Of a DNA stretch of 64,000 nt, positions 17,199-25,370 are shown piece after piece. The position numbers and the translations under genes are program-made. Each line of letters starts with the position of its first letter. Position 1 is the stretch's first letter. The stretch is from contig NZ_JACHJP010000004.1 in the NCBI RefSeq assembly GCF_014203715.1, positions 1-64,000 on the forward strand, read 5' to 3'. The notes below the pieces were generated by a model. The model searched no databases. It saw only the letters and a program-made list of their open reading frames with translations, and was not told the DNA's origin. The stretch comes from Streptosporangium saharense (GTDB lineage Bacteria > Actinomycetota > Actinomycetes > Streptosporangiales > Streptosporangiaceae).

Positions 17199-17891
17199 TT
17201 ATCCCCGGACCTGTCCCCGGACCAGGAGGGCCCAGGCGACGTCACGGAACTGCTTCGCCCGGTGGAGCTGTGCCTTCCAGTCGGTGCCGGTGGCCCGGTG
17301 CGCCATCTCGACCTCGACCTCGCGCACCCGGAACCCCTTGCGGACCAGGTCGATCGTCAGCGCCGTCTCGACGCCGAACCCCCTGGCCAGCGGGCGGGCG
17401 GCCTCGAAGGCGGCCCTGGTCAGGCAGCGCTGGCCGTTGAGCGGCTGGGCGGGCGTCCAGCCCGTGGCGCGTTCGATGCCCCGCCTGGCGAGGTTCACCA
17501 CGAGCCCGTGGCCGCCGAGCTTCACCCGGGTGACGAAGACCGCGATGGTCATGTCCGCCTCGCCCGCCGTGACCGGCTTGATCAGCGGATCGGCCGCGCG
17601 TGCCGTCTCCCCCAGATCAGCGTCGAGGAAGAGCAGGTGGCGGGGGGACTCACCGTCGAGCAGTCGTACGGCCTCGGCGCCGCTCTCCATGGCGGCGGCC
17701 TTGCCGCGATTCCTGCTGTGCCGGATGACCCGGGCTCCCGCGGCCTTGGCCACCCGGCCTGTCTGGTCGGTCGAACCGTCGTCGACGACCATGACGAGGT
17801 CCACCCCGGCCAGTTCCAGGGCCGCGGCCACGGTCGCGCCGATGCGGTCGGCCTCGTCCTTGGCCGGGATGATCACCGCTGTCCCGGTCAT
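17199..17891 (-). CDS. Family 2 glycosyltransferase
   Basis: A cytoplasmic GT-A fold enzyme of 230 residues. It begins with the nucleotide-sugar-binding strand VIIPAKDEADRIG, has VMVVDDGSTDQT, and carries the metal-binding DAD in LLFLDADLGET (about residue 91). It lacks membrane segments, unlike undecaprenyl-phosphate glycosyltransferases with C-terminal helices, so it resembles dolichol/polyprenol-phosphate mannose synthase (Ppm1/Dpm1) or glucosyl-phosphoglycerate synthase types. With mannosyltransferase-like genes next door, making polyprenyl-phosphomannose is an attractive but unproven role. Its ATG overlaps the stop of the STAS gene upstream in an ATGA, so translation is probably coupled. 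Confidence 0.85.
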   Translation of the reverse strand: MTGTAVIIPAKDEADRIGATVAAALELAGVDLVMVVDDGSTDQTGRVAKAAGARVIRHSRNRGKAAAMESGAEAVRLLDGESPRHLLFLDADLGETARAADPLIKPVTAGEADMTIAVFVTRVKLGGHGLVVNLARRGIERATGWTPAQPLNGQRCLTRAAFEAARPLARGFGVETALTIDLVRKGFRVREVEVEMAHRATGTDWKAQLHRAKQFRDVAWALLVRGQVRG

Positions 17892-18241
17892 GCTTGTCGC
17901 TTCGCCGACAGCAGCTTGTCGGGCATCGCCTCGTACACGGTGAAGACCGAGTCGAGGCCGGTGACCTGGAGAATCTTGCGGACGGCCGGTCGCGGCGCGG
18001 CCAGCTCCAGAGTGCCGCCGCGTTCACGTAGTCGCTTGAGCGCGGAAAGCAGCACGTTCATCCCGGTGGAGTCGCAGAACTCCACGCCGGACATGTCGAT
18101 GACCACGTGGGTGGCCGGGCTCTCCTGGAGCAGCCGAGTGAACTCGGCCTGCAGGCCAGGCGCGGTATACAGGTCGATTTCGCCAATTATGGCCATGACG
18201 GTGTGCCCGGCATGTGATCGAGTTGAGACTTTTAGCTCCAC
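17888..18241 (-). CDS. STAS-domain anti-sigma factor antagonist
   Basis: A 117-residue SpoIIAA/RsbV-like protein. The STAS fold is visible as GEIDLYTAPGLQAEF, then THVVIDMSGVEFCDSTGMNVL. The Ser in the DSTG loop is the residue phosphorylated by RsbW-type kinases, which switches the antagonist off. Such proteins free a stress or differentiation sigma factor when unphosphorylated. An RsbW-like ATPase is encoded 4 kb to the right and could be a partner, but no sigma gene is adjacent. The start is GTG at 18241 (or 18250). A much longer upstream frame lacks homology and has antisense composition. Confidence 0.88.
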   Translation of the reverse strand: MELKVSTRSHAGHTVMAIIGEIDLYTAPGLQAEFTRLLQESPATHVVIDMSGVEFCDSTGMNVLLSALKRLRERGGTLELAAPRPAVRKILQVTGLDSVFTVYEAMPDKLLSAKRQA

Positions 18242-18466
18242 AGCGGGCACACTAGCGGCGCAAAGGCAACCGGTCACGTTTCCGCCACGCGACCCGAGTC
18301 GTCGGCCCTTTGTCCCCCGTTTAGGCCCCATGAAAACTCTGAGTGCGCAAAACTTGACCCAGAGCGACACCGGCTTAGCCGGAAAGGGGGGAGACCCGGG
18401 AACCTCCCGACCGTCCTGCGCTACGTCAGTGGCGGCCGTTGAGTAGAAACGGGCTCGAACGCATCT

Positions 18467-18952
18467 ATGAACACCGACCTTCCTGAGGATCCTCAGCGAC
18501 AACGCCTCCGCGAGCACCTGGAGGCCATGGTCACCCGCACCGAGAAGGCGACCTCGTGGCACGACGCCGCCAACTCGCTGCGTGGCCTGGTGAACCGTGA
18601 GGGATACGTCCCGATCAGAACCCGCCTGGCGAGCGCGGACCTCGACTTCCTCGAAGGCGCACGTGAGGAGCTGCTCGGCTTCGCGGCCCTGGGCGTCCGG
18701 CTGCTCGACCTGCACCAGCCACGTGACGCGGGCGGCATCACCAGCGACACCGCCAACCCGATCCTGCGCTGCCGAAGCTGCATGTGGCGCTGGCCGTGCC
18801 CGACGTTCCGCGCCATCTCCGAGTCCTTCGACAGCCCGAGGACACCTCTCTCCTACCAGCGTGTCGAGCCGGACCCCCGTGGCCTGCTGCCGATCGAGCT
18901 CGACCCCGACGACGCGCCGCCGGGAGGCACCCACCCCTACGCCACGGGGTGA
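18467..18952 (+). CDS. Conserved actinobacterial protein of unknown function
   Basis: A 161-residue soluble protein. The N-terminal half is helical (LREHLEAMVTRTEKATSW, then DLDFLEGAREELLGF). A short Cys-rich segment, CRSCMWRWPC (about residues 103-112), could bind a metal. The C-terminus is Pro/Asp-rich. I do not assign a function. The 3' end overlaps the convergent histidine kinase gene by 16 bases. The 215-base leader contains two GC hairpins (around 18379-18400). Confidence 0.7.
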   Translation: MNTDLPEDPQRQRLREHLEAMVTRTEKATSWHDAANSLRGLVNREGYVPIRTRLASADLDFLEGAREELLGFAALGVRLLDLHQPRDAGGITSDTANPILRCRSCMWRWPCPTFRAISESFDSPRTPLSYQRVEPDPRGLLPIELDPDDAPPGGTHPYATG

Positions 18953-20073
18953 CGCAGCGGCAGGCGGATCTCGAAACGGCAGCCCGGTCCGGCGTTGACG
19001 ACGTCGATGGTTCCCTCGTGAGCCTCGACGATGCCCCGGGCGATGGCCAGCCCGAGCCCCGCCCCCGCGCCGTCCGTGACGGGCGTCCTGGCCGCCTCCC
19101 CGCGGAAGGCCACGTCGAACACGCGGGGAAGGTCCTCGGCCGGGATGCCGCCGCAGCAGTCGGCCACCGACAGGCAGGCCGTACCCTCCTCGGCGCTCGC
19201 CCGCACCCAGACGGTGCCGTCGTGCGGGGTGTGCCTGATGGCGTTGTCCACCAGGTTGCGTAGCGCCCTGGACAGCTCCCCCGCGTCCGCCTCGACCGGG
19301 ACGACCCGCTCGGCCTGCGCGGCGAGCCGTACCCCCTTGGCCCTGGCGAGCGGCTCGGCCCCGGCCAGGGCGTCGGCGACCAGGTCACCGAGGCCGATCC
19401 TGCTCCTGGACAGGCGCAGGGCGCCCGCGTGGATCCTGGACAGTTCGAACAGGTCGCCGACCATGCCCGCGAGCCGGTCCACCTCCAGACGGATCTGGGT
19501 GTGGTAGCGGCCAACCGTCTCGGGGTCGGAGACGACGCCGTCCTCAAGGGCCTCGGCCATGGCGCGCATGCCGGCCAGCGGGGTGCGCAGGTCGTGGCTG
19601 ACCCAGGCGACCAGCTCGCGGCGGGCGCTCTCCAGCGCGCGTTCCCGCTCGTGGCCGAGGCGCAGCCGCTCGTAGGCCTCTTCGAGGGTCATGGCGATGG
19701 TGTCCAGCTCGGCGGGCAGGCCACGCGGCGGGGTGAACTCCCCGGTCGGCGGTACGGCGTGCACGGCGTCGACGAGCTTCCTGCTGGCCGCGACGACCCG
19801 GCGGGCGAGCACAGTCGCGACGCCGAGGCCGACCAGCCCGCCGACCGCGACCACGCTGAGCACGATGTCCCGGGAACCGCCCGCGATGATCATCTTCAGC
19901 GTGATGGCCACCACGCCGCCGACCGTCGCGACGACGCTCACCACGGCGACCACCGCGAGCATCACGCCGATCGACCGCTCGCGCAGCAGCCGCATCACGC
20001 CGAGGCCGGTCAGCGCGACCAGCAGGCCGAGGCCCGCGGTGACGGCGACGATCTCCAGCATCTCGGGGATCAC
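18937..20073 (-). CDS. Two-component sensor histidine kinase
   Basis: About 378 residues. It has three or four N-terminal membrane helices (about 1-95) with almost no extracytoplasmic loop, a HAMP-like linker, and a HisKA dimerisation domain with the phospho-acceptor His in VAWVSHDLRTPLAGM. The HATPase domain has the N box (ALRNLVDNAIRHTP) and a G box (GAGLGLAIARGIV). The absence of a sensor loop suggests it senses a membrane signal. The GTG at 20073 overlaps the regulator's stop in a GTGA, so the pair is a coupled operon with the response-regulator gene first. Confidence 0.92.
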   Translation of the reverse strand: MIPEMLEIVAVTAGLGLLVALTGLGVMRLLRERSIGVMLAVVAVVSVVATVGGVVAITLKMIIAGGSRDIVLSVVAVGGLVGLGVATVLARRVVAASRKLVDAVHAVPPTGEFTPPRGLPAELDTIAMTLEEAYERLRLGHERERALESARRELVAWVSHDLRTPLAGMRAMAEALEDGVVSDPETVGRYHTQIRLEVDRLAGMVGDLFELSRIHAGALRLSRSRIGLGDLVADALAGAEPLARAKGVRLAAQAERVVPVEADAGELSRALRNLVDNAIRHTPHDGTVWVRASAEEGTACLSVADCCGGIPAEDLPRVFDVAFRGEAARTPVTDGAGAGLGLAIARGIVEAHEGTIDVVNAGPGCRFEIRLPLRHPVA

Positions 20074-20765
20074 GGCACGTCCGAGGGCTCGTAGCGGTAG
20101 CCGACCCCCCACACCGTGACGATGCGCCTCGGCGCGGTCGGGTCGGGCTCGACCTTCTCCCTGAGCCTGCGCACGTGCACGGTCACCGTCGAGGAGTCGC
20201 CGAAGGACCAGCCCCAGACCTGGTCGAGCAGGGCCGTACGGCTGAACGCCTGGCGGGGGTTGCGCATCAGGTGGGCCAGGAGGTCGAACTCACGGGCGGT
20301 CAACGTGATCTCCCGGTCGCCGAGCCGTACCTCGTGGGCGCCGACGTCGACCGTCAGGTCGCCGTCCCTGAGCACGCCGGTGCCGGAGGGGGCGGTGGCG
20401 CCGCGGGCCCTGCGCAGCACGGACTGCACCCGCAGGGCCAGCTCCCTCGGGCTGAAGGGCTTGGTGACGTAGTCGTCGGCACCGGTCTCAAGGCCGACGA
20501 CCCGGTCGATCTCCTCACCGAGCGCGGTCAGCATGATGACCGGGACCGGCCAGCGTTCCCTGAGCTTCCTGCAGACCTGCAGGCCGTCCATCCTGGGCAG
20601 CATCAGGTCGAGGACGAGCAGGTCAGGTGGGCTGGCCAGCGCGCGTCTGAGCGCCTCGGCGCCGTCGTCGACGCACTCGACCTGGTGGCCGTCACGTTCC
20701 AGGTAGCGGGCCACGACCTCGGCGACCGTCGGATCGTCCTCGACCACCAGAATCCGCGCGCTCAT
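20070..20765 (-). CDS. OmpR/PhoB-family response regulator
   Basis: A 231-residue transcription regulator. The receiver domain has the acidic pocket VEDDP, the phospho-acceptor Asp in LLVLDLMLPRMDG, and the conserved Lys in YVTKPFSPREL. The C-terminal winged helix has LTAREFDLLAHLMRNP and STVTVHVRRLREKVEPD. The start is the ATG at 20765, followed directly by SARILVVEDD. It is co-translated with its kinase and divergent from the small membrane gene at 20834, with a 68-base shared promoter region. Confidence 0.95.
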   Translation of the reverse strand: MSARILVVEDDPTVAEVVARYLERDGHQVECVDDGAEALRRALASPPDLLVLDLMLPRMDGLQVCRKLRERWPVPVIMLTALGEEIDRVVGLETGADDYVTKPFSPRELALRVQSVLRRARGATAPSGTGVLRDGDLTVDVGAHEVRLGDREITLTAREFDLLAHLMRNPRQAFSRTALLDQVWGWSFGDSSTVTVHVRRLREKVEPDPTAPRRIVTVWGVGYRYEPSDVP

Positions 20766-20833
20766 GGTTACACCGTAGGCCCGTTCCCCATGATCGCCAC
20801 ACTCCGTCACCACTCCGTAAGGATGAGATCGTT

Positions 20834-21049
20834 ATGGTTCGCCACGCACGTCCGACCTTCGTGGAACATACGGTTGCTGGCATGGTTCGTACCGTCCTGG
20901 GCGTCGTGGGCGCCCTTCTCGCGCTCTACCTGGTCTTCGCGATCGTCATCCCGGCCCTGTTCGGGCTGCTGAAGTTCGTCCTCGTGCTGGGCGTTGTGGC
21001 CCTCATCGTGGTCGCCGCGGTCACGATCGTGAGCAAGTCGTCCAAGTGA
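20834..21049 (+). CDS. Small membrane protein
   Basis: The 71-residue product is almost entirely two adjacent hydrophobic helices (about 22-41 and 43-65) with a short basic end. I do not recognise a family. The ATG at 20834 has AAGGA eleven bases upstream. An internal ATG at 20882 would give a 55-residue protein that keeps both helices. Its stop overlaps the GTG of the next gene, so it is the first gene of a short operon leading to a YidC-type insertase. Confidence 0.65.
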   Translation: MVRHARPTFVEHTVAGMVRTVLGVVGALLALYLVFAIVIPALFGLLKFVLVLGVVALIVVAAVTIVSKSSK

Positions 21050-21297
21050 CCCTGCTGCTCGCCTGGCTCCTCGACGGTGGCGGCGGCGCCGTGACGGCGG
21101 CCGCCGTCATCGGTCTTGGCGTGTTCCTGCTCGCCTGGGCCCTGCGCGGGGTCCCCGTCGCCGCCGAGCCGGGCGGGCACTTCACCCTCTCCATGCGGGA
21201 GAGGGCGGGACGACTCGTGTTCGTCCGCCAGCGCGACCCCGACCGAGCCGGGATGTCCCGGCCGAGAGCACCCTCAGCGGGCCCGGCGCCCGCGTAA
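21046..21297 (+). CDS. Small membrane protein, DUF6412-like
   Basis: The 83-residue product has one N-terminal hydrophobic hairpin (about 1-35) and a cytoplasmic-type tail with MRERAGRLVFVRQRDPDRAG. The Arg-rich tail and its place before a short YidC paralogue match an uncharacterised actinobacterial family that I recall as DUF6412. A domain search would settle it. The GTG start at 21046 overlaps the upstream stop (GTGA), indicating translational coupling. Confidence 0.65.
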   Translation: MTLLLAWLLDGGGGAVTAAAVIGLGVFLLAWALRGVPVAAEPGGHFTLSMRERAGRLVFVRQRDPDRAGMSRPRAPSAGPAPA

Positions 21298-21378
21298 CAG
21301 ACGTCCGGAGCGCGGGCGCCTTCTGTGCTGTTTCCCTCCCTGCCTGTCGCGGGGATCCCAGTCAGAAGGGCTCTGTTC

Positions 21379-22074
21379 ATGTTCGACTCCGTCATCGGGT
21401 TCACCGCCCACCTCATCGACCTCCTCGCCCAGCCCCTGGGCTCGGCCGCCCTGGCCATCGTCGTCTTCACCGTCTGCGTCAGGTTGGTGCTCCTGCCGTT
21501 CGGCGTCATGCAGGCCAGGGGCGCCAGGGCCCAGGCGGCGCTGGCACCGAAGCTCGCCGAACTGCGTAGGCGGCACGGGAAGGACCCCGCGCGGCTCTAC
21601 AAGGAGACGAGCGCCCTGTACACCGCGGAGGGGGTCTCACCCTTCGGCGGCTTCCTGCCCGCCCTGGCGCAGTTGCCGGTCCTCATGGTCGTCTACCGGG
21701 TCTTCGTCTCCCCGACGATCGCGGGCCACGCGAACGCGCTGCTCACCCACGGTCTGTTCGGCGTACAGCTCGGCCAGCACCTCGCCGGGACTGTCGCCGG
21801 GTTCGGGCTGATCAGCGGGCCGACGCTGGTCTTCGCCTGCCTCTTCCTGCTGCTGGCGGCCGTCGCGGCCGTCACCTCGCGGCGGATGCGGCTGACGCCG
21901 GTCGAGGGTCCCGGCTCCGGGATGCTGCGCCGGGTGATGCCGCTGCTGCCGTTCATGACGGTCCTGGCCGCGGCCGTGCTTCCGCTCGCGGCGGGGATCT
22001 ATCTGCTGGTCACGACGGCGTGGACCGCGGCCGAGCGGGCGGTGCTGTACCGCGCCGCGTCCGCGGCGGTGTGA
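21379..22074 (+). CDS. YidC/Oxa1-family membrane protein insertase (short paralogue)
   Basis: YidC/Oxa1 proteins insert and fold membrane proteins. The 231-residue form has the conserved five-helix core only. TM1 is followed by the hydrophilic-groove helix (VRLVLLPFGVMQARG, including the conserved Arg), a cytoplasmic helical hairpin (LAPKLAELRRRHGKDPARLYKET), and then GGFLPALAQLPVLMVVYRVF and three further helices. It lacks the longer N- and C-terminal extensions of the main actinobacterial YidC, so it is likely a second, specialised copy. The ATG at 21379 follows an AGAAGGGC site. Two tiny membrane-protein genes directly upstream may be its clients or partners (inference). Confidence 0.9.
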   Translation: MFDSVIGFTAHLIDLLAQPLGSAALAIVVFTVCVRLVLLPFGVMQARGARAQAALAPKLAELRRRHGKDPARLYKETSALYTAEGVSPFGGFLPALAQLPVLMVVYRVFVSPTIAGHANALLTHGLFGVQLGQHLAGTVAGFGLISGPTLVFACLFLLLAAVAAVTSRRMRLTPVEGPGSGMLRRVMPLLPFMTVLAAAVLPLAAGIYLLVTTAWTAAERAVLYRAASAAV

Positions 22075-22153
22075 TCCGTGGGTCGTCACCGAGGGTGATG
22101 ACGAAGGCCGGGCACCGGTGAAGTCGGCGCCGTCGGCAAAGAAATGGCCGGTC

Positions 22154-22187
22154 GTGCCCCGCCTCATTTTCCCCGTGAGGCGGGACG
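22154..22187. terminator. Bidirectional hairpin between yidC-like and RsbW-like genes
   Basis: CCCGCCTCA and TGAGGCGGG are perfect complements around a nine-base loop containing TTTT. They sit between two convergent genes, where a shared terminator is expected. Confidence 0.5.
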
Positions 22188-22191
22188 CGCC

Positions 22192-22674
22192 CTACCCGCA
22201 CTCGCGCAAGGCGGGTTCGGGGACGGAGACCTTTCCGTTACCCACGGTGTCGGCCGCCGTGACGACCGCCCAGACCGTGGTGATCTCCCCTTCGTGCCTG
22301 ACCCCCCAGCTGGTGGCCAGATATTCGACGATGCCGAGCCCCCGGCCCCCCAGAGAGGAGAGTGTCGGGCGCCCCGCCCTCGGTTCCGTGGCGGCACCGC
22401 CGTCACTCACCGCTACTTCCACGTGCTCGTCGGCCCAGCGCCATGCCACTCTGATCTGACCGGACGGCAACGGATGCGCGTGCCTGAGCGCGTTGCTCAG
22501 CAGCTCGCTCACCACGAGGACCGCGTCGTCGATAGCGGTCTCGTAGACCCCCCATTCCTGCAGGTCAGAGCAGAGGCGTTGGCGTGCGACAGCGACGCTG
22601 GACGGTGCATACGGCAACAGAACGACGCTCGACGCACTCACCTCCCCGTATCCCTGTTCCCCCTGAGGAACCAC
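22192..22674 (-). CDS. RsbW-like ATP-binding protein (anti-sigma/serine kinase fold)
   Basis: A 160-residue GHKL ATPase of the HATPase_c_2 type, common in actinomycetes. The N box is DAVLVVSELLSNALRHA, the second motif is VAVSDGG, and the G box is LGGRGLGIVEYLATSWGV. Family members phosphorylate STAS antagonists or bind sigma factors, and many regulate development. No partner is adjacent. The STAS protein at 17888-18241 is a possible target. The GTG start at 22674 is weakly supported and the N-terminus may be shorter. Confidence 0.85.
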   Translation of the reverse strand: MVPQGEQGYGEVSASSVVLLPYAPSSVAVARQRLCSDLQEWGVYETAIDDAVLVVSELLSNALRHAHPLPSGQIRVAWRWADEHVEVAVSDGGAATEPRAGRPTLSSLGGRGLGIVEYLATSWGVRHEGEITTVWAVVTAADTVGNGKVSVPEPALRECG

Positions 22675-22798
22675 ACCCCAGTACGACCGAAATGCCCCGT
22701 TAGTTGGTCTTAGAAACCGAGCGGCAATTACAGCTTGTGCACATTCGACAATAGATCAGCTCATCCGTTACCGGCCTGTTACCGGGAGTGCGTGTCGG

Positions 22799-24670
22799 TC
22801 AGGTAAGGGCGCCCGGCGTGTCGGCAATGCGCAGCGCCAGCCGCATCCGGGTGCCGCCTCCGGGACGGGGATGGGCCGAGACCTCTCCGCCCTGGGCGCG
22901 GGCGAGGCTGCGGACGATGTAGAGCCCGAGGCCGACACCGCCGAACCGGCGGCGGTCGCCACTGTCTCCCTGGACGAAGCGATCGAAGATCCGCTCCCGG
23001 CTCGTGGGCGTTATGCCCACACCCTCGTCGTCCACTACCACCACCACCCAGTCACCGTCGGTCCAAGCCTCGACCCTGATCAGGCCACCGTCCGGTGAAT
23101 ATTTGAACGCGTTCTCCAACAACTGGCCCAGCACGATATCGGTGGCGATGGCGTCTCCGGACACCGGGGGCAGGTTTTCCGGGACATTCACCTCAACTCG
23201 ATGCACATCAGACAGATCAGGCAGACCAAGCGTCGCCGCCCTGACCAGCCTTCCGAGGTCGATTCCCTCGATCTTCAGGGGCAGCTCACCCGCCCCCGCC
23301 CGGGAACCGAGCAGCAGGTTGTCCATCAGCTTGCCGAGGGAACGCGCCCGCTCGGCGATGATGTGCACCGCGGAACGACGCTCCTGGTCGGTCATGCCGT
23401 CCCAGCGGGCGGCGAGCGTCCCGGCGAAGCCCTGCACCACGGTGATCGGGGTGCGCAGCTCGTGACTGGTCGTGGCCAGGAAGAGGTCCTTGGCCTCCTC
23501 AAGCTCCTTGGCCCCCGTGACGTCGCGGAAGTCGACGACCACCTCGCCCGTCTCGACGATCTCCGCGCTGAGCACGTCGAGCCAGGTCCCTGAGGGAAGC
23601 TGCAGCGTGAGCTTGTCCCCCGGCCCCGGCAGCTCGAACGGCGGCGGCCCCCCGACCACGTCGATCGCGGCGAACCCGGTCAGCTCGGCCGCCGCGGGGT
23701 TCCACTGGACGACCCTGCCCTGCCCGTCAAGCACGGCGATGCCGTCGGCGCTGGCGTCGAAGACCGCCCGCTGGTGGGCGCGCTGCCGTACGGCCTCCTG
23801 GTAGGCCATCGCGTTGCCGACCGCGATGCCCGCGTGCCCGGCCAGCAGTTCGAGCAGCTCAAGCTCGACGTAACCCGCCTTGTGCTTGGCGAACAGGGCA
23901 TACAGCGCGCCGTACGGCCTGCCGCCCGCCATGGCCAGGCCGAGCGCGATCGTGTGCAGACCGGGCAGCTGCGACCAGATCAGCTCGTCGAGACGCCCCT
24001 GGTCGCCCGTCTCCAACATCACGGTCCTGCCGGTGCGCAGCAGCTTGCCGACCAGGCTCGTGCGCATGTGCGCGGTCGAGTCACGCAGCGACTCGGGCAG
24101 CCGGTGACTGGCCACGAGGCGGAGCCTGTCGCCCTCGATGAGCACGAACCCGCCCGCGTCGGCCCCGGTCAGCTCGGTGAGGCTGGCCGCGATCCTGTCG
24201 AGCACGGCGGGCAGCTCCCGCTCGGCGTTGATGTCGGCGACCACGTCGGTGAGCCTGCGCACGAGCCTGGCCCTGCGGACCGCCCGCTCCTGGGCGCTCT
24301 CGTCGTCCTGGACCAGGTGGTAGACGCTGGTGTAGCCCAGCAACGCGCCCGTCTCAGAGCGCAGCGCGCTGGTGTCGAGCCGTACGTCCAGCAGACTGCC
24401 GTCCCTGCGGAAGCGCTTGGTTCGCAGCGAGACCTGGCCGCCGGTGCGCACCCGTTCGAGCACCGCGTTGTGCTCGGCCGTCAGCTCCCCCGGCACCAGC
24501 GGGGGCCTGCGTCCGAGCATCTCCTCGGCAGGCCAGCCGAAGAGACGTTCCGCGGCGGGATTCCACGCCAGGACCGCCTGGTCGCGGTCCAGAACGACTA
24601 TCGCATTCGGGGCACTGGCGACGATCGCGCGGCCGATCCCCTCGTCGCTTTCGGCCCTGTCGTCACCCAC
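22799..24670 (-). CDS. Soluble PAS-GAF-PAS sensor histidine kinase
   Basis: About 623 residues without membrane helices. Domains in order are an N-terminal PAS (IVASAPNAIVVLDRDQAVLAWNPAAERLFG), a GAF domain (about 150-290), and a second PAS (AVFDASADGIAVLDGQGRVV). HisKA follows, with the phospho-acceptor His in TTSHELRTPITVVQGF, then an HATPase domain with FGGVGLGLYIVRSLARAQGG. It senses a small ligand or redox state in the cytoplasm, and no response regulator is adjacent, so it is an orphan. I start at the GTG at 24670, because the longer frame to 24850 runs into the promoter of the divergent ogt gene. Confidence 0.88.
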   Translation of the reverse strand: MGDDRAESDEGIGRAIVASAPNAIVVLDRDQAVLAWNPAAERLFGWPAEEMLGRRPPLVPGELTAEHNAVLERVRTGGQVSLRTKRFRRDGSLLDVRLDTSALRSETGALLGYTSVYHLVQDDESAQERAVRRARLVRRLTDVVADINAERELPAVLDRIAASLTELTGADAGGFVLIEGDRLRLVASHRLPESLRDSTAHMRTSLVGKLLRTGRTVMLETGDQGRLDELIWSQLPGLHTIALGLAMAGGRPYGALYALFAKHKAGYVELELLELLAGHAGIAVGNAMAYQEAVRQRAHQRAVFDASADGIAVLDGQGRVVQWNPAAAELTGFAAIDVVGGPPPFELPGPGDKLTLQLPSGTWLDVLSAEIVETGEVVVDFRDVTGAKELEEAKDLFLATTSHELRTPITVVQGFAGTLAARWDGMTDQERRSAVHIIAERARSLGKLMDNLLLGSRAGAGELPLKIEGIDLGRLVRAATLGLPDLSDVHRVEVNVPENLPPVSGDAIATDIVLGQLLENAFKYSPDGGLIRVEAWTDGDWVVVVVDDEGVGITPTSRERIFDRFVQGDSGDRRRFGGVGLGLYIVRSLARAQGGEVSAHPRPGGGTRMRLALRIADTPGALT

Positions 24671-24794
24671 AGGACCATAGTGCCGTGTCAACTGGCCTGA
24701 TCTTGGCACTTCGTCCGCATGTGCTGACACTCGTTGGGACGATCCGTCCGATACGCTGCGGTGACCACACGCCTGGACACGGAAGGGTGGGGCC

Positions 24795-25370
24795 ATGGCA
24801 TCCGGGTCAGCCAGCGATCTCGACGCCCTGCTGCGGGTGACCTCACCCACCTACGTGGGCGCCACCCACCCGGACATCGCGTTCGGCACCCTCGACGGGC
24901 CCGTAGGACGGCTGACGCTCGCGGCGACACACCGGGGCGTCGTCGCGTGCAGCTACGAGGACGAGAACGTCGTCTTCGAACGCGTCAGCAGGGAGATCGG
25001 CTCCTTCATCGGTCCCGATCCCCGAAGGCTCGACCCGGTCCGCAGGGAGCTCGACGCCTACTTCTCCGGCAGGCTCCGCGCCTTCACGATCACCGTGGAC
25101 CTGCAGCTCGCGACCTCCTTCGCCAGGACCGTGCTGCAGATGATGTTGGCCGTGCCGTACGGAACGGTGACCACCTACCGCGAGATCGCCGAGCGGATCG
25201 GCAGGCCCCGCGCGCTGCGCGCGGTCGGCAACGCGCTGGGCAGCAACCCGGTCTGCGTGATCGTGCCCTGCCACCGCGTGGTCGAGAGCGAGGCCGTCCT
25301 CGGCGGCTACGCCGGAGGCGCGACCGCCAAGGAACGTCTCCTACGCGTGGAGAGCACCGCCCGCCTCTAG
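24795..25370 (+). CDS. ogt: Methylated-DNA--protein-cysteine methyltransferase
   Basis: Repairs O6-alkylguanine by moving the alkyl group to its own Cys. The 191-residue protein has an N-terminal ribonuclease-like domain (GTLDGPVGRLTLAAT). The C-terminal DNA-binding domain has the arginine-finger region VPYGTVTTYREIAERIG, NALGSNPVCVIVPCHRVV with the acceptor Cys in PCHR, and GGYAGGATAKERLL. All catalytic residues are present. The last four bases overlap the convergent permease gene. Confidence 0.95.
   Translation: MASGSASDLDALLRVTSPTYVGATHPDIAFGTLDGPVGRLTLAATHRGVVACSYEDENVVFERVSREIGSFIGPDPRRLDPVRRELDAYFSGRLRAFTITVDLQLATSFARTVLQMMLAVPYGTVTTYREIAERIGRPRALRAVGNALGSNPVCVIVPCHRVVESEAVLGGYAGGATAKERLLRVESTARL

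Noticed and set aside
18242-18934. N-terminal extension of the STAS protein
   Set aside because: STAS proteins are about 110-120 residues. The extension is antisense to the conserved gene at 18467-18952.
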